Below are positions 37,250 through 45,336 of a stretch of 64,000 nt of DNA, one piece after another (the first letter of the stretch is position 1; every line of letters starts with the position of its first letter). The DNA is taken from positions 97,046-161,045 of the forward strand of contig JAMFSS010000006.1 in assembly GCA_026225415.1 (NCBI GenBank), written 5' to 3'. The position numbers and the translations under genes were made by a program. This stretch comes from Alphaproteobacteria bacterium (GTDB lineage Bacteria; Pseudomonadota; Alphaproteobacteria; UBA9219). The notes under the pieces were generated by a model, which ran no database searches, was not told where the DNA came from, and saw only the letters and a program-made list of their open reading frames with translations.

Positions 37250-37978
37250 TCAAGTGGGTAGAGGCGTGGGTAAGGTTAATGGCAGCACCAACCGGTGCCG
37301 GAATCCGGCCTTGACCGGATGCGGCGCGTAAAGCTGTTTGCCCGCTTCGACCAGCAAAAGCCCGCCAAATCCGTGAAAAAGACGCGACGCGACTTTCTCG
37401 ATCCTGTCCGCCTGTGACAAAGAAAGACGCGAGGCATGCGGCGGCACATAAAGCGCATAGCGTAGGGTTTCGACCGAAAAACCCTGTTGATGCAGGGTCG
37501 ATTTAATCTGATACGGCGAATAAGGCAGGCCATTGCCGAACGGCGTGCGGTCGCTGTGCGCCCATAACCCGCGCCGGTTCGGCACGATTGTTAAACACCG
37601 ACCGCCGCTTTTCATGACGCGCCAGATTTCACGCAGCATCGGCGCGGGTTCGGCCACGCCTTCCAGCCCATGCAAAACCACTACGCGGTCGATGCTGTTA
37701 TCGGGCAGAGGCAACGCATCCATGTCGACCAGCGCGGAAATATTGGGGCCTTCGCGCGGCCAGTAAGCCACGCCTTGTTGTGCGGGCATAAACGCATAAA
37801 CGGCTTCGGCCTGTGCCAGAAGGGGGCGCAAAACCGGCACGCCATAACCAAGCACCAAGACCCGTTCGCCGCGCACATGCGGCCACAGGGCCGCGATATG
37901 CGCGCGCAAAACCCGTCGCGCCATAAGACCAGACGGGCTTTGATAGAAATCGCGAAGATCAACGATATCGGTATGCAT
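37250..37978 (-). CDS. Class I SAM-dependent methyltransferase
   Basis: A 242-residue protein with a Rossmann-type core: the GERVLVLGYGVPVLRPLL motif I, an acidic loop VDMDALPLPDNSIDRVV (motif II region) and VMKSGGRCLTIVPN. This Methyltransf_11-type protein is commonly found near gloB in alphaproteobacteria, and gloB is about 2 kb away here. The substrate is unknown. Confidence 0.85.
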   Translation of the reverse strand: MHTDIVDLRDFYQSPSGLMARRVLRAHIAALWPHVRGERVLVLGYGVPVLRPLLAQAEAVYAFMPAQQGVAYWPREGPNISALVDMDALPLPDNSIDRVVVLHGLEGVAEPAPMLREIWRVMKSGGRCLTIVPNRRGLWAHSDRTPFGNGLPYSPYQIKSTLHQQGFSVETLRYALYVPPHASRLSLSQADRIEKVASRLFHGFGGLLLVEAGKQLYAPHPVKAGFRHRLVLPLTLPTPLPT

Positions 37979-37987
37979 CCGATGAGG

Positions 37988-38497
37988 TTAGGCGATTGCA
38001 CCTAAAAAATCTATCTTGCCGATAACAACGCCGTTATGCCGCAAAATCGCATAGGCAACCGAAGTGTGGAAATGCAAATTTGGCAACACAAAACGGAACA
38101 GATAATCCTGCCCTTTTAATGTGATTTCCTTGCCACCCGTCTTTATCGTTATCGGTTTGTCTTCGCTGCCATCCACTTGCGCGGCGGTTGCGGTTTTGAC
38201 AAAGGCCAAGGTTTTTTCGATACGGGTTTGCAGTTCGGCGAAGGTTGTTTCGGTGTCCGGCATGCTGGGCACCTCCACCCCCGCCAGACGCGCCGCGCCG
38301 CCTTTGGCTATATCCGTGGCGATTTGCACCTGACGCGAGAGCGGGAACATGTCGGGATATATCCGGTCATTGATCAACACCGTTGCATCGATTTTCTTTT
38401 CCGTTGCGTATGCTTCGGCTTTGCTCAGCAGGGCCGACAGGTTTTGAAGGCCCTGCACGAACAAAGGTATCGAGGCCTGGTACATAGAAAGTGTCAT
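37988..38497 (-). CDS. DUF1993 family protein
   Basis: A 169-residue helical protein opening MTLSMYQASIPLFVQGLQNLSALL, the DUF1993 signature. It belongs to the DinB-like four-helix-bundle group with conserved histidines (NLHFHTSVAYAILRH). It is downstream of the SDR gene on the same strand, 18 bases apart, so probably one operon controlled by the divergent ArsR-type regulator. Confidence 0.85.
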   Translation of the reverse strand: MTLSMYQASIPLFVQGLQNLSALLSKAEAYATEKKIDATVLINDRIYPDMFPLSRQVQIATDIAKGGAARLAGVEVPSMPDTETTFAELQTRIEKTLAFVKTATAAQVDGSEDKPITIKTGGKEITLKGQDYLFRFVLPNLHFHTSVAYAILRHNGVVIGKIDFLGAIA

Positions 38498-38515
38498 TGG
38501 TTTTCCTTTGTTTAC

Positions 38516-39241
38516 TTAGACGGCGGCGAATTGTTGTTCCAGCGCCTTGGGATTGGTAGAATAGAGCTTGCCCCATTCTTGCGACATGGCATCGGGCAGA
38601 ATTTCTTCACGACCCGCCGCGATACCGGCCAGAATATTTTCCGCCGTTACGGTGGGGCTGGTTTTTTCCATCGGGAAATCCTTGGCCATGTCGGTATCAA
38701 TCGGCCCCGGATAGATGCCGTAAACCGCGATTTTCTTGGGCTTCAGTTCGGCTCGCATGGCTTGCGTCGCCGAATGCAACGCGGCTTTGGAAGCGCTGTA
38801 GCCGCCGATGCCGGGGATGGAGGCAAAGCCGACGATGGAAATGACATTGGCGATGATGCCGCCGCCGTTTTTTTCCAGCACCGGCGCGAAGCCGTTGATG
38901 ACACTGAGTGTGCCGAAATAATTGACCTGCATATCGCGTTGCAAATCTTCGCCCGAACCGGCCACCACGGGCACAAAAGTCGCGACGCCTGCGTTGTTAA
39001 TAAGGATATCGGTATCGGTTGCCAAAACCGCCGCCTGTTTTACCTGATCGCGGTTGGTGATATCGAGCTGCACCGGCACCACGCGCGCATCATTAAACGC
39101 GGGCAGGTTTTTAACATCGCGCGCCGCCGCATAGATTTTTTTAACCTTGTGGGTCAGCAACGCCCGAACAAGCGCGGCGCCGATGCCGCGATTGGATCCT
39201 GTTACGAATACCGTTTTATTGTCATAAGTGGTGGTTGTCAT
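38516..39241 (-). CDS. Short-chain dehydrogenase/reductase
   Basis: A 241-residue SDR with TGSNRGIG (NAD(P) binding), NNAG and the catalytic YSASK motif with the preceding serine in VISIVG. Substrate unknown. The start follows AAGGAGA. It lies opposite the ArsR-type regulator gene with a 23-bp inverted repeat between them, suggesting induction by a small molecule. Confidence 0.9.
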   Translation of the reverse strand: MTTTTYDNKTVFVTGSNRGIGAALVRALLTHKVKKIYAAARDVKNLPAFNDARVVPVQLDITNRDQVKQAAVLATDTDILINNAGVATFVPVVAGSGEDLQRDMQVNYFGTLSVINGFAPVLEKNGGGIIANVISIVGFASIPGIGGYSASKAALHSATQAMRAELKPKKIAVYGIYPGPIDTDMAKDFPMEKTSPTVTAENILAGIAAGREEILPDAMSQEWGKLYSTNPKALEQQFAAV

Positions 39242-39271
39242 GATGGTTCTCCTTGGATTGATGATTGTTCC

Positions 39272-39294
39272 TTAGTTCAGGAATATAGAACTAA
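39272..39294. promoter_or_regulatory. Candidate operator between SDR and ArsR-type genes
   Basis: TTAGTTC, nine bases, GAACTAA: a perfect 7-bp inverted repeat in the short divergent intergenic space, suited to a dimeric winged-helix repressor. Confidence 0.6.
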
Positions 39295-39330
39295 TGGACA
39301 ATCATGTCAAGGCGTGCTATAAATATTTTT

Positions 39331-39669
39331 ATGAGAAGCCTTCAACACCCCGCGATTGCGGACATAACGGTCGAAAATGTGTTGCACGCATTTTCGGACC
39401 CGGTGCGGATTCAGATCTATGCCGATCTGGCCAAGGCGGAATGCGCGAAAAATTGTTCGAGCTATCTGACCATTAAAAAACAAACCCTGCCGAAATCGAC
39501 CCTGTCGCAACATTTCCGCATCATGCGCGAGGCGGGATTGATCCACAGCGACCGCAAAGGGGTGGAGTTGGTTAACACCACCCGTTGCGCCGAATTAAAA
39601 GCGCGTTTCGGCGCGTTGGTGCCGACGATTATTAGTGCTTATTTAGCACAACAGAAGCCGCGAAAATGA
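39331..39669 (+). CDS. ArsR-family winged-helix regulator
   Basis: A 112-residue protein with the ArsR-type order: a LHAFSDPVRIQIYADLAKAE entry helix, then the recognition-helix region KSTLSQHFRIMREAGLI, then RKGVELVNTT as the wing. Two cysteines (AECAKNCSS) near the first helix could sense metal or redox, but the classical ELCVCDL metal site is absent. The ATG at 39331 is preferred to 39304. It probably represses the divergent SDR/DUF1993 pair through the inverted repeat. Confidence 0.85.
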   Translation: MRSLQHPAIADITVENVLHAFSDPVRIQIYADLAKAECAKNCSSYLTIKKQTLPKSTLSQHFRIMREAGLIHSDRKGVELVNTTRCAELKARFGALVPTIISAYLAQQKPRK

Positions 39670-39735
39670 GAGTTTCGGCACCGGCGCCCCGCCGGTCTTA
39701 ACCTGTTGTTAGCAAAAATCAGCGAAATTTGACTT

Positions 39736-40533
39736 ATGTCATTCACCGTCGAGCTTTTGCCCGCTTTTGCGGACAACTATATTTTCCTGGTCAGCGACAG
39801 CGATCTGGGTCTGGCCATGGTTGTGGATCCGGGCGACGGCGACGTTGTTATCCGCGCGTTGAAGCAACGCGATTTGCATTTGTCGTTAATCCTGAACACC
39901 CATCATCACAGCGACCATGTCGGCGGCAACGACAAGCTGCAACGCGAATATGGCGCACCCATTATCGGCCCCGCCAAGGAAAAAAACCGTATCACCGGAT
40001 TATCCCGCGCGGTGAACCACGGCGATGTCGTTACATTTTCAACCCTGCGCGGCGAAGTGATTGCGACGCAGGGCCACACCGCCGGGCATATTTCGTTTTA
40101 TTTTCCGCAAATAAAAGCTTTGTTCTGTGGCGATACTCTGTTTTCATTGGGTTGCGGGAAATTGTTCGAGGGCACCGCAGTCGAGATGTGGGATTCTTTG
40201 AAATTGTTGCGCGCCTTGCCTGACGACAGCCAGGTTTATTGCGCCCATGAATACAGCGAAAATAACGGCAAATTCGCCAGCGCCATCGACAAAAACAACG
40301 AAGCGTTGAAGGCGCGTGTGGCCGAAATTACCGCCCTGCGCAAGGCCGGCAAGCCGACCATACCCGCATTATTGGGCAATGAAAAACTGTGTAATCCGTT
40401 TTTGCGCGCCGACCAAAGTGATTTGCGCAGAGCGTTGGCCAAGGCAGGCGTTGCGCCGGAAGACGCCGATGCCGCCGCCGTTTTCGGCACGATGCGTCAA
40501 GCCAAAGATAAATTCGGTATGCAAAAAATCTGA
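39736..40533 (+). CDS. gloB: Hydroxyacylglutathione hydrolase (glyoxalase II)
   Basis: Hydrolyses S-lactoylglutathione to lactate and glutathione. The 265-residue metallo-beta-lactamase-fold protein has the binuclear metal motif THHHSDH (55-61), further ligands in GHTAGH and CGDTLFSLGCG, and a C-terminal helical glutathione-binding domain (HEYSENN, then AALRKAGKPTIPALLGNE). Converges exactly on the NUDIX gene. Confidence 0.95.
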   Translation: MSFTVELLPAFADNYIFLVSDSDLGLAMVVDPGDGDVVIRALKQRDLHLSLILNTHHHSDHVGGNDKLQREYGAPIIGPAKEKNRITGLSRAVNHGDVVTFSTLRGEVIATQGHTAGHISFYFPQIKALFCGDTLFSLGCGKLFEGTAVEMWDSLKLLRALPDDSQVYCAHEYSENNGKFASAIDKNNEALKARVAEITALRKAGKPTIPALLGNEKLCNPFLRADQSDLRRALAKAGVAPEDADAAAVFGTMRQAKDKFGMQKI

Positions 40534-40968
40534 TTACAAAATCCGTTGCAACAGGGACAGGCGTACGACCCGCGCGACTTCCGGCCAGGCGCATAAATCC
40601 TGTACCTCATCCAGGTTTGCCCAACGCGCATCCAGCGCATCATCATCGGCGCGGATGCCGCCACTGTGGTATTCGGCCGCCACTTCGACAATCGTATAAT
40701 GATATTCGATTTTGTCCTCCGCATCGCGGGTGATGGCATCCAATGCCGTAATCATACCCATGGGTATGATTTCAATGCCGGTTTCTTCGCGCACTTCGCG
40801 CTGTGCGGCTTCCATCATGGTTTCGCCCACTTTTTGTTTGCCGCCGGGCAGCCCCCATTGCCCCGCCAGTGGCGGGTTTTTACGGCGCACGAGTAACACC
40901 TTATTTTCTTGCCATACAACAACGCCAATGCCGACAACGGGTTGGGTGGGGTAATGGAATTTAACCAT
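40534..40968 (-). CDS. NUDIX hydrolase
   Basis: A 144-residue pyrophosphohydrolase with a complete NUDIX box (residues 43-64, G-x5-E-x7-REVREETG). The opening GIGVVVWQENKVLLVRRKNPPLAGQWGLPGG resembles ADP-ribose pyrophosphatase or MutT-like members. Substrate unresolved. The stop abuts gloB. Confidence 0.92.
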   Translation of the reverse strand: MVKFHYPTQPVVGIGVVVWQENKVLLVRRKNPPLAGQWGLPGGKQKVGETMMEAAQREVREETGIEIIPMGMITALDAITRDAEDKIEYHYTIVEVAAEYHSGGIRADDDALDARWANLDEVQDLCAWPEVARVVRLSLLQRIL

Positions 40969-41056
40969 GCGGGGGCAACTTTCAGAAAATACTTGAAATC
41001 GCGAAAAACAGGTATCATAGTAGCACCAGTTTCGATGAAGTGTTTAGACGCTTTAT

Positions 41057-41108
41057 CCGCGGGATTTGACAGGTCAGCTTGCTGCCGCGTTACCAAAAGC
41101 TAAAGCGT
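41057..41108 (+). promoter_or_regulatory. SAM-II riboswitch
   Basis: Pseudoknot aptamer that binds S-adenosylmethionine. The P1 pairing CGCGG (41058-41062) with CCGCG (41085-41089), the conserved GATTTG, the AGCTTGC segment and the 3' AAGCTAAA strand of the pseudoknot occur in order and spacing as I recall for alphaproteobacterial SAM-II elements. A terminator-like hairpin, a leader ORF and metA follow, as expected for control of methionine synthesis. Confidence 0.82.
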
Positions 41109-41123
41109 CACAGCCTTGAAGCA

Positions 41124-41177
41124 TTAGCCTCAATCCTGTGATCCCTGGTGGGTCATAGCGGTTAGAGGCTTTTTTAT
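41124..41177 (+). terminator. Terminator-like hairpin after the SAM-II riboswitch
   Basis: AGCCTC (41126-41131) pairs with GAGGCT (41165-41170), with an inner TGATCCC/GGGTCA stem, followed by seven T residues. It could be the expression platform for transcription control of metA. Confidence 0.65.
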
Positions 41178-41274
41178 TTCCTCATATCCTTTATGGCCTG
41201 CGCCGCATTTTGCGACTCGGGGCTATGCCGTTCCGCCTTCAAAGGAGTGGTTTGAGTATTGAGGAGAATAAAAT

Positions 41275-41520
41275 ATGACCGATACACACATTGACCACGG
41301 AACACAGTGGGAATTTAATAAAGATCCGGAACATCTAAGTTTTGTCACAAGTCATGCTCGAGATCGCCAAAAGGCCGCTGTGCAAAATGACCATGGAGCA
41401 CAGTGGAGATTTAATGAAGACCCGGAATATTTAAAATTCGTCACGAGTCATGCCAGAGATCGCCAAAGAAACGGTTGCCCAAAACTACGGGGTACATTGG
41501 CACATCCTCAGCCCAACTAA
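41275..41520 (+). CDS. Leader ORF of two tandem 32-residue repeats upstream of metA
   Basis: An 81-residue protein behind a good ribosome-binding site (GAGGAG). It contains two near-identical repeats: DHGTQWEFNKDPEHLSFVTS then HARDRQKAAVQN, and DHGAQWRFNEDPEYLKFVTS then HARDRQ. The DNA repeats are about 97 bases and a third, truncated copy begins after a one-base insertion, throwing it into the metA frame. The ORF stops four bases before the metA start, which itself has no ribosome-binding site, so metA translation may depend on this ORF. Function of the peptide is unknown. Confidence 0.65.
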   Translation: MTDTHIDHGTQWEFNKDPEHLSFVTSHARDRQKAAVQNDHGAQWRFNEDPEYLKFVTSHARDRQRNGCPKLRGTLAHPQPN

Positions 41521-41524
41521 TATC

Positions 41525-42514
41525 ATGCCCGTTATCGTCGCCTCGCAGGAAACACATCCGTTTCTGCCCAGTCTGGGCAGCGTGGCGGCGATAGGGCGCG
41601 ACCGCGCCGCAAGGCAGGATATCCGCCCGATGGAAATCGCCATTTTGAATTTGATGGCGGACAAGGTGGCGACCGAGCGGCAATTGGCGTTGTGGTTGGG
41701 GCATTCGCCGTTGCAGGTTAATGTGACCTTTATCGCGACCGACCGTTATTGGCGCGATATGCAGGACGGGCGCACCGGGCGCAACACATCGCCCGACCAT
41801 ATCCGCAAATTTTATCACGCGTGGAGCAATATCAAACACCGCAAATTTGACGGGTTGATTGTCACCGGCGTGAATGCGTTGCAGCCGCGCGTGAGTGACG
41901 AGATTTTCTGGGACGATGTATGCGAAATTCTTTCCTGGTCGGAGACAAACGCGTTTTCTTCCCTGTTCCTTTGTTGGGGGGCGCAGGCGGCGTTACAGCA
42001 TTTCCATGATATTGAAAGCGTGAAGGGTGACAAAAAAATCTTCGGCCTTTTCGACCACCGTATTATCAGCGACAAGACGGAATTGCTGTCAGGCTTTCCT
42101 GATGTTTTTCCCGTCCCTGTTTCACGGTGGAAACATCCCGACAGAAACGCGATTGCAGCCCACCCCGATTTGGAAATTGTCGCGGCATCGCGCGACAGCG
42201 GCGCCAATATTCTGGCCGAACCTGCGCCCGTTGAAGATGGCACTTTTTACCCCAAGCGCGTTTATGTGTTGAACCATCCGGAATTTGAAAGCGACACATT
42301 GCAACGCGAATATGAACGCGATTGCGCCCAAAACCCCGCCACAGCCTTGCCGCGCCATTATTTCCCCAACGACGACCCGACGCAGAAACCGGTTAATGTC
42401 TGGCGGCATACCGCGTTTTTGTATACCAATTGGGTACGGGCGATATATGAGGCCACCCCCTTTGATCTGGCCGATATTCCACAGCCCGCCAGTACCCAAG
42501 CCTTTGCGGCGTAA
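41525..42514 (+). CDS. metA: Homoserine O-acyltransferase MetA
   Basis: Acylates homoserine (succinyl or acetyl donor not decided here) as the first step to methionine. The 329-residue class I glutamine amidotransferase-like protein has RQDIRPMEIAILNLM near the start, the nucleophile Cys150 in FLCWGAQAAL, and HPEFE near the C-terminus. The ATG at 41525 gives an opening (MPVIVA) similar to family N-termini (MPIKI). The frame is open upstream to 41450 through the third leader repeat, so a 25-residue longer form is possible. Upstream SAM-II control fits the role. Confidence 0.9.
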   Translation: MPVIVASQETHPFLPSLGSVAAIGRDRAARQDIRPMEIAILNLMADKVATERQLALWLGHSPLQVNVTFIATDRYWRDMQDGRTGRNTSPDHIRKFYHAWSNIKHRKFDGLIVTGVNALQPRVSDEIFWDDVCEILSWSETNAFSSLFLCWGAQAALQHFHDIESVKGDKKIFGLFDHRIISDKTELLSGFPDVFPVPVSRWKHPDRNAIAAHPDLEIVAASRDSGANILAEPAPVEDGTFYPKRVYVLNHPEFESDTLQREYERDCAQNPATALPRHYFPNDDPTQKPVNVWRHTAFLYTNWVRAIYEATPFDLADIPQPASTQAFAA

Positions 42515-42597
42515 CATAAATCTCTTTAGCCGTTGAAATTCTTGCCTCGCGGGCACATATTCACCCTTATATAGTTTCCCAACCATGAGGATGCGCT

Positions 42598-43308
42598 ATG
42601 ACCGATCCGTTTTTCCGTTCCAATGTCGCCGGTATTGACCGCGTGAGTTTCGATGTGGGTCTACGCACCCATATGCAAAGCGTGTTTGGCTATATGGCGG
42701 GTGGGCTTGCCATTACCGGCCTTATGGCATGGGTTGTCGCCAACACCGCATTAGCCGGCATCATTTTCGGTTCGCCTTTGCGGTGGGTTGTGATGATTGC
42801 GCCGATGGGTTTTATTATGGTGATGAATTTCCGCATGCAGACCATAAGTGTGGGTGGATTGCGCGGTTTGTTCTGGGCGTTTTGTGCGGTGATGGGATTG
42901 TCGATGGGATCTATTTTCCTGTTTTACACCAATGCCAGCGTGGCGCGCGCGTTTTTTATCACCGCCGCCGATTTCGGTGCGATGGCTTTGTGGGGTTACA
43001 CCACCAAGCGTGATTTGACCGGTTTTGGTTCGTTTTTGATGATGGGCGTGTTTGGTTTGTTTATTGCCATGATCGTCAACATCTTCTTGATGTCGGCGAT
43101 GATGCAATGGGTTGTGTCGATTGCCGGTGTTGCGATTTTCACCGGCCTGACCGCATGGGATACGCAACGCATCAAGCAAACCTATGCCGAATCTTATGGC
43201 GCGGAAGCCAATGACAAGATGGCGGTGTTTGGCGCGTTGCGACTCTATATGAACTTTATCAATGCCTTCATGTTTCTGTTGCGGCTGACCGGTGACCGTC
43301 GCAACTGA
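42598..43308 (+). CDS. Bax inhibitor-1/YccA-like membrane protein
   Basis: A 236-residue protein with seven hydrophobic helices and the BI-1 family features: the HMQSVFGYMAGGLAITGLMAW first helix, and the late FTGLTAWDTQRIKQTY signature with its conserved aspartate. Family members act as pH-sensitive calcium leak channels or as FtsH modulators; which applies is unknown. A strong terminator follows. Confidence 0.92.
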   Translation: MTDPFFRSNVAGIDRVSFDVGLRTHMQSVFGYMAGGLAITGLMAWVVANTALAGIIFGSPLRWVVMIAPMGFIMVMNFRMQTISVGGLRGLFWAFCAVMGLSMGSIFLFYTNASVARAFFITAADFGAMALWGYTTKRDLTGFGSFLMMGVFGLFIAMIVNIFLMSAMMQWVVSIAGVAIFTGLTAWDTQRIKQTYAESYGAEANDKMAVFGALRLYMNFINAFMFLLRLTGDRRN

Positions 43309-43325
43309 GCTCTGGTTAAAAAAAA

Positions 43326-43358
43326 ACCCGCCTTTCGCAAGAAAGGCGGGGGTTTTTG
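43326..43358 (+). terminator. Terminator after the BI-1-like gene
   Basis: CCCGCCTTTC, GCAA loop, GAAAGGCGGG, then GGTTTTTGTT. The preceding A-run makes it usable in both directions, so it may also end the minus-strand gene at 43371. Confidence 0.9.
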
Positions 43359-43370
43359 TTGTCCGTTTCT

Positions 43371-43853
43371 TTAGCGAGGGGCTTTGAGGATTTCGTCTGC
43401 CGATAGGGGCACGCCTTCGGCATCGGGGGCGGGTGCCTGCATGAATGTTGGTTCTATCGCCGAAGATGTGGGAGCCAATTGCGTCGCCATGATTTGATGT
43501 TCGATAAAAGAGCCATAGGCGACCACGCCGATGACAGTCAGGATGGCCAGCACACCGACCGCCGCCAAAGCCTTGGTCAACAAGGATGCCGAGCCGCGTT
43601 TGCGCGACAAGGCTTTCTCAACAACTTCCAGCGCATCTTCGGCATCTTCGCGCGCGTCGAAATGCACGACCGGATAAAAGTCGCCCTTGGGCGATGTAAC
43701 ACCTAATTCCCAATCGCCTTCTTCGCCTTGCAAGGACAAGGTAAAGCTGTGATTACGTTCCAGATCAAAACGCCAGACCAGTGGCGGCGACGCATTGTGA
43801 AACCCGGCGGTCAACATTTCGCGCGTGCATTTGGCTTCTGTTTTTTTGGTCAT
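43371..43853 (-). CDS. Hypothetical single-pass membrane protein
   Basis: A 160-residue protein: a cytoplasmic N-terminal domain (about residues 1-85, WRFDLERNHSFTLSL), one transmembrane helix (about 92-116, ALAAVGVLAILTVIGVVAYG) and a Pro/Ala-rich tail. No family recognised. It lies downstream of the DotM-like gene but a palindromic element separates the two. Confidence 0.7.
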   Translation of the reverse strand: MTKKTEAKCTREMLTAGFHNASPPLVWRFDLERNHSFTLSLQGEEGDWELGVTSPKGDFYPVVHFDAREDAEDALEVVEKALSRKRGSASLLTKALAAVGVLAILTVIGVVAYGSFIEHQIMATQLAPTSSAIEPTFMQAPAPDAEGVPLSADEILKAPR

Positions 43854-43868
43854 TCATCTCTCCGAGCT

Positions 43869-44017
43869 AAAAGCCTGTTCAGAATCTTTTCAGGCTGAGG
43901 TGAAAATTGTGATTTTTTGGATTTTTTTGCGCAGCGTATGATGAGATACGTGAGCAGAAAAAATCCAAAAAAGCGCAATTTGCGCCCAGCATGGAAAGAT
44001 TATGAATTGGCTTTTTT
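43869..44017. repeat. 149-bp palindromic dispersed element, copy 2
   Basis: Second copy of the element at 1739-1886, same orientation and nearly the same length. The outer inverted ends read AAAAGCCTGTTCAGAATC and GATTATGAATTGGCTTTT. The last codons and the stop of the DotM-like gene lie inside it, so the element has supplied the C-terminal KKANS and stop. Confidence 0.8.
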
Positions 44018-45238
44018 AGCGTCGCCTTCGCGGGGTGGTAAGGGAATCGATTTTTTATCCGGGTCATGCAGATAGGTATTAAGCGTGACGATGGCAGTAT
44101 CGACGCGCGGGATGGGCAGCGGTTTGCGCGCCGCGTCTTCTTCCATGAAATGCGCCATGGCGCCTGCGCCTTCGCTGTGGAACGAACGGCGGCCCAGATT
44201 ATTGAGGGGATACCAAAGCGGGCGGTCTTCGCCGCGCACCCAGATAAATTGCGCGGGCGCCAAAACGCCGCCATTGGCGCGCGCCCATTTCAACACGCCC
44301 AGTATGGCCGTTACGCGATAGGCGAAACGGTCGGCAATCGGCACAATTTTTCCGCCCAATTCGGGGTCGGATAAAATCTGGTTGATTTCGGATATCAATT
44401 CGCTGGACGGACGAAAACCTTTTTCCACCGTCCAGGCCAGCGCAAGCTTGCCGAGAAATTCATCACACCGGTCGCGTTTTTGCGCGCCCTTGAGGGCGAA
44501 GGCCGCCATCAAACCACGTATATGGATAGGCAGGCCGCCCATACCGTTCCAGCGCGGGCCCAATTGGCGGATAAAGGCGCGACGCGCGGCATCGCGGTCG
44601 GGTAGGCCGTTGGTCAATCCTATACGGCACCAGGACAGCCATTCTTCGGGTGACAGGGCTTCGGCAAATAACGGCAATTTATCGGGGATCATATCGCCCA
44701 GAATGCGCCCGAATTTTGTCGGGTTGAAAGTGATCATCGGCGCGATGACCGGCCACATTTTCGCCTGGGTTTTGATAAGGCTTTCCAGCGTGTGTTTGGT
44801 GCCGAATTTATTATGCGGCGACATGAACATCATATAATAGCCGATCAGGGCGCAGGCGATGGCGATAGGCCACCGGTAGAAACGCATGGCTTCGGCACCC
44901 AACGCCATAAGCGGCGGCATCGACAGAACATAATATTGTTGCGCGACGTTCGATGACAGGCCGCCCAGATAGCGCGAGCCGAAACAGGATTCGGTCAAAG
45001 GCACGATGGCGGGCGGCGCCTGATTCACTTGCGCGCCGCGCAGCCAGTCGAGACAGGCACCGTAATTTCCGGTGACAATATGCAAAGGCCATAATTCGCC
45101 AAAACGCACCCAGCGGAAAAAATAAGTCATCCAGAAATCATGCGACACATGCCAGATGAGCCAGCCCAGCCCCACGAGCAGCGCGATCATCATCAAAAGC
45201 GTGAAAGCGGGTTCGCCCTGATTATTGCCGCTGCTCAT
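44000..45238 (-). CDS. DotM/IcmP-like protein of type IVB secretion or conjugation
   Basis: A 412-residue protein with two N-terminal membrane helices (about residues 11-32 and 120-140) and a cytoplasmic domain. The segment HTLESLIKTQAKMWPVIAPM after the second helix, and the late GAGAMAHFMEEDAARKPLPIPRVDTA, match my recollection of DotM/IcmP, the DotL-associated coupling-complex subunit. No dotL/icmO or other Dot/Icm gene is present in the window. It is 98 bases from the parB stop on the same strand. It may be an isolated component working with genes elsewhere, or a repurposed homologue. Confidence 0.68.
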   Translation of the reverse strand: MSSGNNQGEPAFTLLMMIALLVGLGWLIWHVSHDFWMTYFFRWVRFGELWPLHIVTGNYGACLDWLRGAQVNQAPPAIVPLTESCFGSRYLGGLSSNVAQQYYVLSMPPLMALGAEAMRFYRWPIAIACALIGYYMMFMSPHNKFGTKHTLESLIKTQAKMWPVIAPMITFNPTKFGRILGDMIPDKLPLFAEALSPEEWLSWCRIGLTNGLPDRDAARRAFIRQLGPRWNGMGGLPIHIRGLMAAFALKGAQKRDRCDEFLGKLALAWTVEKGFRPSSELISEINQILSDPELGGKIVPIADRFAYRVTAILGVLKWARANGGVLAPAQFIWVRGEDRPLWYPLNNLGRRSFHSEGAGAMAHFMEEDAARKPLPIPRVDTAIVTLNTYLHDPDKKSIPLPPREGDAKKANS

Positions 45239-45336
45239 ATAGTTTTCCGTGGCCGCTGGTGAAAAGACGCTTGATTTTGCATGAAACTTCTGTGTTTCGC
45301 AAGAGTCTAGAGGCGCAGAAAAGAGTTAAGAGTTAG

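Noticed and set aside
42119..42136. parS-like GTTTCACGGTGGAAAC
   Set aside because: It has an extra base at the centre compared with the 16-bp parS palindrome, and it lies inside metA coding sequence.
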